Part shown: in pieces, positions 25,539 to 33,703 of the stretch
How positions within the stretch are numbered: the first letter of the stretch is position 1
How the letters are laid out: each line of letters opens with the position of its first letter
Source of the DNA: a virus
Strand: one strand, 5' to 3'
DNA: 44,264 nt
IMG/VR virus record: IMGVR_UViG_3300042868_002664
Span: 1 to 44,264 of that record
Translations under genes and position numbers: made by a program
Notes under the pieces: model-generated
Database searches by the model: none
What the model was told of the DNA's origin: nothing
Seen by the model: only the letters and a program-made list of their open reading frames with translations

Positions 25539-26545
25539 TTTAAAATTATTTCTTCTGTAAATTTTTTATAGTTTGTATGTCCAACATGTCCCCAAGAACC
25601 CGCATTTCCTTCTATAATATTACGATGTACTTCTGATTGAGAACCATATTGCCAATATTCTTGATATAATGGATTAAAATCTTCATCTGTACTTGGTATT
25701 TGATTTCTAAGAGCCCATTCTAATACACCCCCATTTTTGTGTAATCCCTCTTCTTCAAAAAACCAACAATATTTTTTCCAATCGATTTGTTTATATAAAT
25801 TAGCTCCCCAAGGAAATCTATTTATAATATCATCTTCGGTTTCATTCCAAGTATTATGTATTTTTCTATCAACAAACATACCTTGTATCATTTCATGCCC
25901 GTTTTTATAATCGGATGGTAACATCCCATAATGATATGCAGAAGAAAATGGATTATGCATAAAAAAACATTTTAATTTTATATTATGTAATTCACAAAAT
26001 GTTATAACATAATCAAAATAATCTAACCATTCTATAAATCGTTCTTCATCATTGTATAAAGTTTCTAAATATAATTGATTGAATTTAAACATCTTTGGGT
26101 TTAAATCAACAAAAGAAGATTTATCCATATCAGGACATGCCATTGTTAACCAATATCCTTTTTCACCATTATAAGATTTATCATTTATAAAATCATTTGC
26201 ATAATTTTCATGTGTATCAATTGGTGCTTTGTGTTTTATTTCATTTGATACAAAATAACTTTTTCTATGGAAATTAGACCATTGAATTATTATTGATATT
26301 TCCGAACCATCTACCCCACTATTAAGTAATTGTTTTGCTTTATATAAAGCAGAACGTGCAATGGTTAAATTACCATTTCCTGGACTTCCCATATTAAAAA
26401 CTTCTAATTCCGGTCTTAATGTTTTAATCCAATGGGTATGATACCAAAATTGTAAGTGGTCTTTTAAAAAATCAGATTCACCTCTTTGTAGATTTACTCT
26501 TTCGTGTGATGTAAAAGAACATCCACTTGTTATTAAATATTTCAT
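25520..26545 (-). CDS. SGNH-like protein 6
   Basis: 341 aa from ATG at 26543-26545 (MKYLITSGCSFTSHERVN), preferred because it gives a TAATATG junction with the radical SAM gene; an ATG 18 bases upstream would overlap it. GCSFT (8-12) is block I with Ser10, FNMGSPGNGNLTIARS near 50-65 is a good block II/III with Gly and Asn, and WGHVGHTNYKKFTEEIILKW near the C-terminus holds a possible block V His. No Asp precedes that His at the usual spacing. The gene is the first of four SGNH-like genes that end the leftward run directly after five radical SAM genes. Confidence 0.78.
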   Translation of the reverse strand: MKYLITSGCSFTSHERVNLQRGESDFLKDHLQFWYHTHWIKTLRPELEVFNMGSPGNGNLTIARSALYKAKQLLNSGVDGSEISIIIQWSNFHRKSYFVSNEIKHKAPIDTHENYANDFINDKSYNGEKGYWLTMACPDMDKSSFVDLNPKMFKFNQLYLETLYNDEERFIEWLDYFDYVITFCELHNIKLKCFFMHNPFSSAYHYGMLPSDYKNGHEMIQGMFVDRKIHNTWNETEDDIINRFPWGANLYKQIDWKKYCWFFEEEGLHKNGGVLEWALRNQIPSTDEDFNPLYQEYWQYGSQSEVHRNIIEGNAGSWGHVGHTNYKKFTEEIILKWDMFK

Positions 26546-26546
26546 A

Positions 26547-27737
26547 TTATTTACATTTTCCACAAATGGTTTTACACATTTTTAGTGGTGTTTTATTTAC
26601 TAAATCATCATATACAAATTCATGTAATACCCCACTATTAAATACATTTTTTAATGTTGAATTATTTAAAGAAAATTTATCAAATCCTATTTCTAGCATT
26701 TTATTTAAAATTTCTTTTTGGTAAGGAGATTCTTCACCACTATGATGGTGTATTGAATTTGAAATGTTTGGTGGTATCATACAACATGGCATTAACAACT
26801 TATCATGTGTTATGTATACATTAAATTCACTATCTAATAAATTGGATGGGTTTGTAAAATTTTTAGAATAACACGTTTGATTTGTTATAGAATTAAATTT
26901 ATTAATATCTTTTTCTGAAAATGTTACATCGTTTTTTTTGTAGGGATTTTTTTTGAAACTTCTTTTTGGTTTTATTAAAAAGTTACTTAGTTCCAATGGA
27001 GATTCTGACAAATCTATTTCGGATAATTCTGCCTTTAATTTATCCAATTTATTAAAATCCCAAAATGTTTCTAAATATTTTTCTAATTCAGGTTTTTTTA
27101 TTTCAGTTAAAAAATGAGTTGATTGGCCTTGTATATTATATACTTCCGTTTTGATTCCGGTTGTATATGGTTTTCTTAAAAATAATTTACCAAATCCAAT
27201 GGATTGTATAAAATCAATCATTGGTATAATTTGGTTAGTGGTTTCGGCCCACATTATAAATTGTATTTCAAGTTGATGTGGAGAATTTACCTTTGTTACA
27301 AATGAATTTAAATTTTGAAGTATCTTATCCCACTTAACATTTACTCTATATAATTCATTAGATTCTCCTAACCCATCTAATCCAAATATCATATGAACAC
27401 CAAGTTCTGCCAATTTGGCAAAATCTTTTGCATCACCAATTCCACCATTTGTGTTTATATGAATTGGTAAATTTGGATTATTTTCTCTAAAATATTTAAC
27501 TATTTTTACAACATCGGGATTTCCCATGGTGTCTCCAAAATTACCACATAGAATTAAATTTTTTAAATTTTTAATTATTTCCAAATCAATGTGATTTTTT
27601 ACATCATCCATTGACCAATAAGTTTGTGAAAATTCACTATAATGGCCATCTCTTCTACGCATACACACCGAACACCCTGCATTGCATATAGATGATATTT
27701 CAAAATCTAAACAAGTTATTAAATTACTCAATTCCAT
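26547..27737 (-). CDS. Radical SAM protein 1
   Basis: 396 aa. ISSICNAGCSVCMRRR holds the CxxxCxxC motif (Cys18, Cys22, Cys25) that binds the [4Fe-4S] cluster and S-adenosylmethionine to make a 5'-deoxyadenosyl radical. HINTNGG near 94 and FGLDGLGE near 118 are typical barrel strands. Further Cys appear near residue 288 (NQTCYSK), in LMPCCMIPPN (near 315) and in a C-terminal KMCKTICGKCK, so a C-terminal SPASM-like auxiliary cluster is likely. The family modifies peptides or small molecules. It differs from the four other radical SAM proteins nearby, whose extra Cys are N-terminal. The start overlaps the preceding stop (TAATG). Confidence 0.92.
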   Translation of the reverse strand: MELSNLITCLDFEISSICNAGCSVCMRRRDGHYSEFSQTYWSMDDVKNHIDLEIIKNLKNLILCGNFGDTMGNPDVVKIVKYFRENNPNLPIHINTNGGIGDAKDFAKLAELGVHMIFGLDGLGESNELYRVNVKWDKILQNLNSFVTKVNSPHQLEIQFIMWAETTNQIIPMIDFIQSIGFGKLFLRKPYTTGIKTEVYNIQGQSTHFLTEIKKPELEKYLETFWDFNKLDKLKAELSEIDLSESPLELSNFLIKPKRSFKKNPYKKNDVTFSEKDINKFNSITNQTCYSKNFTNPSNLLDSEFNVYITHDKLLMPCCMIPPNISNSIHHHSGEESPYQKEILNKMLEIGFDKFSLNNSTLKNVFNSGVLHEFVYDDLVNKTPLKMCKTICGKCK

Positions 27738-28942
27738 TAATTAAAATATTTTTTCCATTCTGGTAAATAATCACCTATAAATACATTTCTTTGTAAATCT
27801 AATAATTTCATAAAATTTATAAATTTATTAAATCCATCTTCAATTGGTTCACTATATAATTCGGCTTTTAATCTTTCTTTTTCATAATTGTCTAAATGTT
27901 CAATATTATTTAATATTTCTTCTTTCATTTCGTTTGGAATAATAGATACATGATGAAATGATGGATGATGTACATAATTATGAGCTACAATTAAATTGTG
28001 TTTATTTGTAAATTCTTTAAATTTATCAATATTTGATACATTTAAACAACTAACCGTTTGACAAACTTCAATTCTAAATATATTTTTGTATTTTATAATT
28101 TTTAAAAAATTTGCATAAATATTTTCCCACTTAGAACCGGTTCGGATATAATCATTTCTTTCATCTAAATCATCTATCGATAGGTGTAATCTAACATTTT
28201 TAAATTGTTTCCAAATGTTTATAAAATCATCTGGTACATTAGTCATATTTATTGAATAATGTATGTTTATATTTTTAGAGCGGCCGGAATCAATTAATTT
28301 TTGTAAAAAATATGCATGTTCTCTGATTAATGTTGGTTCTCCACCATTAATCCATATTTCTTCTAATAATGAACATCTTTCATATAACTCATCATAGAAT
28401 TTTGTACTTCTAAACCACTCCGTTCTAATATCACATTTAAAATAATTCTTTTCAAATTCGGTTCCTTTGAATACTTTTACATCTTCATTCCATCTATTAC
28501 TACTAAATGGATTACAAGTAACACATTTTAAATTACATACAGTACCTAAACGTAATTCTATGTATCTGTAATCTAAATCTTTTAACGAACCATCCGAATT
28601 TGTATTTGCATAAGCATGGTCTATTAAATGTTTAAATTTAAGATTGCTCTCCATTCGTTTACTATACACATTACTTTTTTCGTGAAAATAACAAGTCTTA
28701 CATTCGGAAGGAAATTCACCTGCAATCATTTTTTTTCTGATAGTGTTAAAGTTTTCAGAATTTGTAATATCAAATAAAGAATCTTTATCCAAAAATAAAT
28801 TAAATCCATCTTTCTTTGCAGTACTCATATCATTTGTCATATCGGTAATACAACAAGGTGTCGATGTTCCAATTGGGTGTGTTGCTAAGTGTATGAATGG
28901 TAGTGTACAAAATGGCTTACCATCAAATTCTGGGTTATTCAT
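27737..28942 (-). CDS. Radical SAM protein 2, N-terminal twitch type
   Basis: 401 aa. The radical SAM motif is Cys136, Cys140, Cys143 (GTVCNLKCVTCNPFSS), followed by EEIWINGGEPTLI near 195, the usual GGEP strand. Before the barrel is a Cys-rich part with FCTLPFIHL (Cys12), STPCCITD (Cys30, Cys31) and ECKTCYF (Cys81, Cys84). This matches what I know as twitch-domain radical SAM proteins, common in environmental phages and without a known reaction. The auxiliary Cys could bind a second Fe-S cluster. It lies 2 bases after the next radical SAM gene. Confidence 0.9.
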   Translation of the reverse strand: MNNPEFDGKPFCTLPFIHLATHPIGTSTPCCITDMTNDMSTAKKDGFNLFLDKDSLFDITNSENFNTIRKKMIAGEFPSECKTCYFHEKSNVYSKRMESNLKFKHLIDHAYANTNSDGSLKDLDYRYIELRLGTVCNLKCVTCNPFSSNRWNEDVKVFKGTEFEKNYFKCDIRTEWFRSTKFYDELYERCSLLEEIWINGGEPTLIREHAYFLQKLIDSGRSKNINIHYSINMTNVPDDFINIWKQFKNVRLHLSIDDLDERNDYIRTGSKWENIYANFLKIIKYKNIFRIEVCQTVSCLNVSNIDKFKEFTNKHNLIVAHNYVHHPSFHHVSIIPNEMKEEILNNIEHLDNYEKERLKAELYSEPIEDGFNKFINFMKLLDLQRNVFIGDYLPEWKKYFN

Positions 28943-28944
28943 AA

Positions 28945-30282
28945 TTAAATTTTTATACTATTCCACCATTCTAATAATGGTTTATAATTAGAAAATATCT
29001 CTTCTATTTTTCCTTCGTTTCCTCTAAAAGCATCAATCATTTTTAATCTAGCCTTTCCTCTTTTCAATCCTTGTTTCCAATCGGGGTATTGTTCTTCAAA
29101 TGTTTGTTTCTTTTTAATATCTTCAAAACAAGTTACATAATTTTGAATTTTAGGATTATATTTTGATTTTCGTTTTGCATATTCAATGATATCATCTAAT
29201 ATTGGTTCAAGTATGTGTCTAGGAATCATCATAGGTGACATTACAATACTACTATCAAATGAGAATGTAGTTTTAATCAATGTGTGTACATCTAATTTAG
29301 AGGTTATGTCAATCATTTCTTTCATTGAAAATAATCCAGGAGAGGTTACGGTCAAATCAAACGATATACCATACTCACCAAATTGTTTATTTAAAAATAA
29401 TCCATTTTGAAAATTTTCAAACCATTGGTTCCATTTAATGCCATGTCTAACATATTCAACCACATTACCAATACCATCAATACTTGCACATATTTGAACA
29501 CCCTTAAAGTGTGGAAGTAAATCATATAAATTAGTTCCTTTGTAAGCAACTCTACTTAAATTTGAATTATATCTAACTATAACATCTTTAGATTGGCCGG
29601 TTTCTACCAATTGTTTCATAATATCCCAATGGATATCCCACATCAATGGTTCTCCACCTACCCAATAAATTTCTTCAATTCTTTTTTCATTAACCGCATC
29701 CCATAGTTCTTTTTCCGCTACTTCTTTCTGAAATTTTTCTATGATTGGTTTAAATTGTTTACTGGCCCATGCATCCGTACCATTATCATAATTACCCATC
29801 ATTCTATTTTCAGCTTCCCAAGAAGATGATAATTGGTCTCCACACATTCTACATTTAAAATTACAAAGATTACTAATCCTATAATCAAATGATATTGGTT
29901 TCATTTCGGTATAACCATCATCATTTGTTTTTTCAAAAGCTTCTTCGATTTTATGTGGAAATAATGTTTTTGTAAAATAATCTCTATAAATGTGTATATT
30001 TAATAGTTTATTATTACAGACATTACATTGTGGAATTTCTTCACCTGCCATTAATTTTTTACGAATATCCATCATATATGGACTATTCCAATGTTCATCT
30101 AAACTAATTGGTGTATATTCGGAGTTTGTATCGGCTTTTTGGGCATCAATATATTGAGTTGCCCAACTGGCTTTTTCTCTACTTGCACAACACATTCTTC
30201 TTTCACTTTGTGGTGAAAGGTATGTATGTGCAAAAGGAGCCATACAAAATGTTTTATTGCCTTCGGATGGTTTAATTTTCAT
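28945..30282 (-). CDS. Radical SAM protein 3, N-terminal twitch type
   Basis: 445 aa from ATG at 30280-30282 (MKIKPSEGNKTFCMAPF), which gives a TAATATG junction with the upstream SDR; a start 48 bases earlier would overlap that gene. The radical SAM Cys are 140, 144 and 147 (SNLCNFKCRMCGDQ), and IYWVGGEPLMWD is the GGEP strand. N-terminal Cys are in FCMAPF (13), RMCCAS (31, 32) and QCNVCNN (86, 89), the same arrangement as radical SAM protein 2. The two are probably diverged copies. Substrate unknown. Confidence 0.92.
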   Translation of the reverse strand: MKIKPSEGNKTFCMAPFAHTYLSPQSERRMCCASREKASWATQYIDAQKADTNSEYTPISLDEHWNSPYMMDIRKKLMAGEEIPQCNVCNNKLLNIHIYRDYFTKTLFPHKIEEAFEKTNDDGYTEMKPISFDYRISNLCNFKCRMCGDQLSSSWEAENRMMGNYDNGTDAWASKQFKPIIEKFQKEVAEKELWDAVNEKRIEEIYWVGGEPLMWDIHWDIMKQLVETGQSKDVIVRYNSNLSRVAYKGTNLYDLLPHFKGVQICASIDGIGNVVEYVRHGIKWNQWFENFQNGLFLNKQFGEYGISFDLTVTSPGLFSMKEMIDITSKLDVHTLIKTTFSFDSSIVMSPMMIPRHILEPILDDIIEYAKRKSKYNPKIQNYVTCFEDIKKKQTFEEQYPDWKQGLKRGKARLKMIDAFRGNEGKIEEIFSNYKPLLEWWNSIKI

Positions 30283-30283
30283 A

Positions 30284-30859
30284 TTAGAATTTATCTCCAC
30301 CTCTGATACTATACATTTCACCGTTTTCATAATTTTCTAAATTATGAACAATATCATACATTAATTTACTATGATATTCATATTCTTCATCATTTCTCAT
30401 AGGTCCTGGATTTAAACTAAACATTTTAATATGTTTATATTTTTCTTGACAAGATAATCTAAATATGTGGTTTGTTAATAATTCTTTACCAAAAACATAT
30501 GGATACATTTCACCAACTCTATCTTTTTTTATAATTAATCCGGTTGATAATGCTATAACAAATTTTAAATTTGGTAAATATTGTTGTATTAATTGTGTCG
30601 GTGCTATAATATTAAAATCAAATAATTTTTTAAATAATTGAATTTGATTTGTATCAAACCAATCATTTGGTTCCGGACTACCCGTATTACCATTTAATAT
30701 GATACCATCCACTTCACTTACTAAAGAAGCGTAATTTTTAATACTTTCTGGATTTAACAAATCTAAAGTATCTTTTCCTGGTGTATGATATAAATCAGGA
30801 TTTTGTTGTTTTAATTTTGTAGCAAATCTACTATTGCCCCCTGTTACTAAAATTTTCAT
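30284..30859 (-). CDS. Short-chain dehydrogenase/reductase-like protein
   Basis: 191 aa, short for the family. MKILVTGGNSRFATKL gives a Rossmann start with a TGGxxR/F variant of the Gly-rich motif. VIALSTGLI (Ser105) and YPYVFGKELL (Tyr121, Lys125) give the catalytic Ser-Tyr-Lys set at good spacing, and FSLNPGPM follows as the usual Pro-Gly strand. It is thus likely an active NAD(P)-dependent oxidoreductase. It is not one of the extended sugar SDRs of the rightward operon. It sits between radical SAM protein 3 and the 2OG oxygenase, so it may oxidise or reduce the same product. Confidence 0.85.
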   Translation of the reverse strand: MKILVTGGNSRFATKLKQQNPDLYHTPGKDTLDLLNPESIKNYASLVSEVDGIILNGNTGSPEPNDWFDTNQIQLFKKLFDFNIIAPTQLIQQYLPNLKFVIALSTGLIIKKDRVGEMYPYVFGKELLTNHIFRLSCQEKYKHIKMFSLNPGPMRNDEEYEYHSKLMYDIVHNLENYENGEMYSIRGGDKF

Positions 30860-30864
30860 TTTTT

Positions 30865-31464
30865 TTAATTTATATAAAAGTATAACGAAACTCTATCGAA
30901 CCCATCGGGTACAGGTATCGTCATACCATGTCGTATTGTATTTGTATTTTTAAATAAATACCCGGTATTTTGAATATATGGTAGTGTTAAAAATGGAAAG
31001 TTATGGTTTTTGGAATCACTATTTGCATATGCAAATGCCGTACCTAAGTGGTTGTGGTTTACTCCGGTTACATATAATTGCATAGATGTATCAATTTTTG
31101 GATTGTCTACATGCATACCAATGAAATAATCCGCCGTATCCCACCATACTCTAAAACTACACGATGTATAATTTTCATCCATAATTTTATTAATATAACT
31201 TAATAATTCTGATTCTTTAAGATTGGTATTTATATCTCTAATTAATTTAGATGCATCAACTTTTAAAACTTTTCTAGAACGATTTTCTTGTTTAGTTACG
31301 TTTTCCCAATTTTCTGGATTCTTCATTGCATTTAATATTTCCAATTGTAATTTATTAAAAGTATTATCATCAAATAAATTTTTAATTAAACATAATTTAA
31401 TATCTTTATATTGAATTTTTACAATATTTTCTTCTAAATTATCATTAAAAAAAATAGTATCCAT
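30865..31464 (-). CDS. 2-oxoglutarate/Fe(II) oxygenase-like protein
   Basis: 199 aa. GMHVDNP gives the iron ligands His118 and Asp120, RHGMTIPV the distal His179, and DRVSLYFYIN a likely 2-oxoglutarate-binding Arg191. This HxD...H...R order over about 75 residues is the signature of the prolyl-4-hydroxylase/2OG-Fe(II) fold, and the length is normal. It would hydroxylate a protein side chain or a small molecule using O2. Many T4-like phages carry such genes near structural genes. Here it sits among radical SAM genes, which suggests combined oxidative and radical modification of one target. Confidence 0.85.
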   Translation of the reverse strand: MDTIFFNDNLEENIVKIQYKDIKLCLIKNLFDDNTFNKLQLEILNAMKNPENWENVTKQENRSRKVLKVDASKLIRDINTNLKESELLSYINKIMDENYTSCSFRVWWDTADYFIGMHVDNPKIDTSMQLYVTGVNHNHLGTAFAYANSDSKNHNFPFLTLPYIQNTGYLFKNTNTIRHGMTIPVPDGFDRVSLYFYIN

Positions 31465-31469
31465 ATTAT

Positions 31470-33038
31470 TTAATTATTTTTTATATAATCTAAAACATCA
31501 TCTTGAATATCTGGTTCAACATAATCTTGTGCACCTGGGTTTGCCCATTGTGGATTTAATACCCAACCTTCTTTTTTAGCAGTTTCCATAACTTCATCAA
31601 CGTATCTATTTGATTTAGCGTCATCACCATCTACCACACCTTTCAGTGGTCTAATGTTGGTTTCAGGAATACTATCCCACCAATCTTTTAACATAGGAAA
31701 TGTTTCTACAAAGTTTTTATTTCTTCTGATATCATATTGAGAATAGAATGATTTAAAATCTCTTTCTCTTGTTTGTAAAGAAGATGTGTGATTGTGTCCT
31801 GTTTCTATTTCTCTTAAATATACAACAAGTCTTTCCATACTTTCTTTTTCCCAAGCAATAAAACCATTTTTTTCATCATCCCAATTCTTATTAATCCAAT
31901 TTTCAATAGCCGTTGCTCTTTCTAATCTAACTTCTTTAGGAAGTGTTACCAATGATTGAAAAGATGGAAAACGAAGAATATTAAACGAACAAACAGGTGA
32001 TTGTGATTTATGTTTTATTTTTAATTTTAACATTTCATCCATAAATTCTGGTAATGTAAACAAACATAATGCATTTATAGTCATCATACAATTTACAGTA
32101 GTTACTTTACCTTCGGTTAATATTCTATCAACATTATGTAACCAACTTTTAAAAACTATACCATCTCTAATATACTCAGCGTGTGAATCCATAGCTTCAC
32201 ATGATGTATATAAATGGAATGTTTTAAAATTATGTGTGGCTTTTAATAATTGTTCAAATAATTCCTGTTTTTGTCCTAGGTTTGAGTTCATTGCAAACTC
32301 AGTTTCACATTCAGGATGATTTTCCCACCATTTCATCAACTTCCAGAAGTCTTGTGACATAGTTGGTTCACCACCAGTTACTCTTAATTCTCTCAAAGTA
32401 TGTTGTAATTCTGCCTCCCACCATTTCCAAAATGCTTCAATATATGGATTACCTTCATTTTTTCTACCATATGGCATTGAGTGGCCACCATCATGTTGAA
32501 ATGCACCTGCACCATCACTAACTAAATTTTGATACGGGCCGTTTTTCTTAATGTCATTTTGCCAACTTGTAGAGAATGAAGCATTACAATATGAACATGC
32601 AAAATTACAATTCGGGTCAAACGCAATTTCTAAAGTTTTTAAATCAACATCCTTTTCCCAACCATACATAGCTCTACATTGTTCCAATTCTTCATCGGTA
32701 TAAATTACAGATTTAAAAACTCTATCTGAAACTCTATCAGGACCCAATCCTTCTATTTTCCAACAATAATCACATTCTTTTGGTTTTATACCCTCAAGCA
32801 TTTGTTTTCTAATCAACTTTTTATATTGAGTATTATGAATTGCTTTATAATTCATAGCGACTTCGTTTAAAGGTATTTTGTGTGCTGGTGGGTGATGACA
32901 ACTGGCAGTTGTTCCATTCCCTAACCAAATTGTCGCGTTAAACCATTTAGCACCACAAAATGATGGTGATATGGAATTTATAGCTCTATCTCTATATTCT
33001 TGATATGTTTCATCAAGTTTTTTTGCAATTATTGCCAT
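31470..33038 (-). CDS. Radical SAM protein 4, N-terminal CHHP type
   Basis: 522 aa, the longest of the five. The CxxxCxxC is Cys144, Cys148, Cys151 (DPNCNFACSYCNASF), and LRVTGGEPTMSQDFW follows. The N-terminus carries FCGAKW (Cys28), SCHHPPAHKIP (Cys47 with two His) and ECDYCW (Cys89, Cys92), separated by LHNT-type and RKxMLEGIxP stretches. The same signature is in radical SAM protein 5, so these two form a subfamily distinct from 2 and 3. FDPN-type substrate strands and a long C-terminal region (about 400-522) are unique to it. Function unknown. Confidence 0.92.
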   Translation of the reverse strand: MAIIAKKLDETYQEYRDRAINSISPSFCGAKWFNATIWLGNGTTASCHHPPAHKIPLNEVAMNYKAIHNTQYKKLIRKQMLEGIKPKECDYCWKIEGLGPDRVSDRVFKSVIYTDEELEQCRAMYGWEKDVDLKTLEIAFDPNCNFACSYCNASFSTSWQNDIKKNGPYQNLVSDGAGAFQHDGGHSMPYGRKNEGNPYIEAFWKWWEAELQHTLRELRVTGGEPTMSQDFWKLMKWWENHPECETEFAMNSNLGQKQELFEQLLKATHNFKTFHLYTSCEAMDSHAEYIRDGIVFKSWLHNVDRILTEGKVTTVNCMMTINALCLFTLPEFMDEMLKLKIKHKSQSPVCSFNILRFPSFQSLVTLPKEVRLERATAIENWINKNWDDEKNGFIAWEKESMERLVVYLREIETGHNHTSSLQTRERDFKSFYSQYDIRRNKNFVETFPMLKDWWDSIPETNIRPLKGVVDGDDAKSNRYVDEVMETAKKEGWVLNPQWANPGAQDYVEPDIQDDVLDYIKNN

Positions 33039-33046
33039 ATTATTAT

Positions 33047-33703
33047 TTATATTATTTTATGTAAAAAGTTACAATTTTCAGATATATCATATATTTTGTA
33101 ATCGGTATGTTTTTTAAAATCATACAACCCAACAATAGTATCATCTAAAATTAAATTATTCTTTATATTATATATTTCAAAAATTGATTTATATGACTTA
33201 GATATCATTAAAAAATCTATGTCATATTCACAATAGTTTAAATTAAATGCATTTGTTGGAAAGTTTCCTGAACCAAATATTATGTGAGGTTCGTGTCCTA
33301 TACTAAGTGATTCATCATTTTCTAATTTATATTCTATTGCAATAGTATCATTAACTAATATTTCTAATATTTTTTTAGTCTTATCAAATCTGAATGTTAG
33401 TAAATTAAATTCGTATCCGATTTCTGTTTCTGAAAATAAATATTTCCATTCGGTTTCACCATTTTTGTTTAGATTTAAAATCAACATAAGATTGTTATTT
33501 TCTTTTTCAATATCCAATCCCATATAATTTGGTAACTTTGCAAATATAGTTCTTTTATCGTTTGATTTTGTTAAAATTTTAACATACATAGATAATGTAA
33601 AATCGGTATCCCCTTCAAATGTTTTTCCTATCTCACCGGTATTTATATCATACGAAACCATACTTGGCCATAATAACCAAGGTTCACCATTTTTAATTAC
33701 CAT
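33047..33703 (-). CDS. LamG/concanavalin-like domain protein
   Basis: 218 aa. The protein alternates in beta strands. FTLSMYVKILTKSNDKRTIFAK, then LLTFRFDKTKKILEILVN and later YDIDFLMISKSYKSIFEIYN, follow the LamG order seen inside the two GT7 proteins at 35065 and 36540 (a central strand pair, then a near-C-terminal strand and an EI..-type helix). LamG domains bind glycans or proteins. No enzyme motif is seen. It overlaps radical SAM protein 5 by 11 bases and precedes radical SAM protein 4 by 8, so it is embedded between the two CHHP-type proteins and may present their substrate. Confidence 0.6.
   Translation of the reverse strand: MVIKNGEPWLLWPSMVSYDINTGEIGKTFEGDTDFTLSMYVKILTKSNDKRTIFAKLPNYMGLDIEKENNNLMLILNLNKNGETEWKYLFSETEIGYEFNLLTFRFDKTKKILEILVNDTIAIEYKLENDESLSIGHEPHIIFGSGNFPTNAFNLNYCEYDIDFLMISKSYKSIFEIYNIKNNLILDDTIVGLYDFKKHTDYKIYDISENCNFLHKII

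Noticed and set aside
30283-30330. Upstream start for radical SAM protein 3
   Set aside because: It would overlap the SDR gene by 47 bases. The ATG at 30280-30282 gives the TAATATG junction seen elsewhere.
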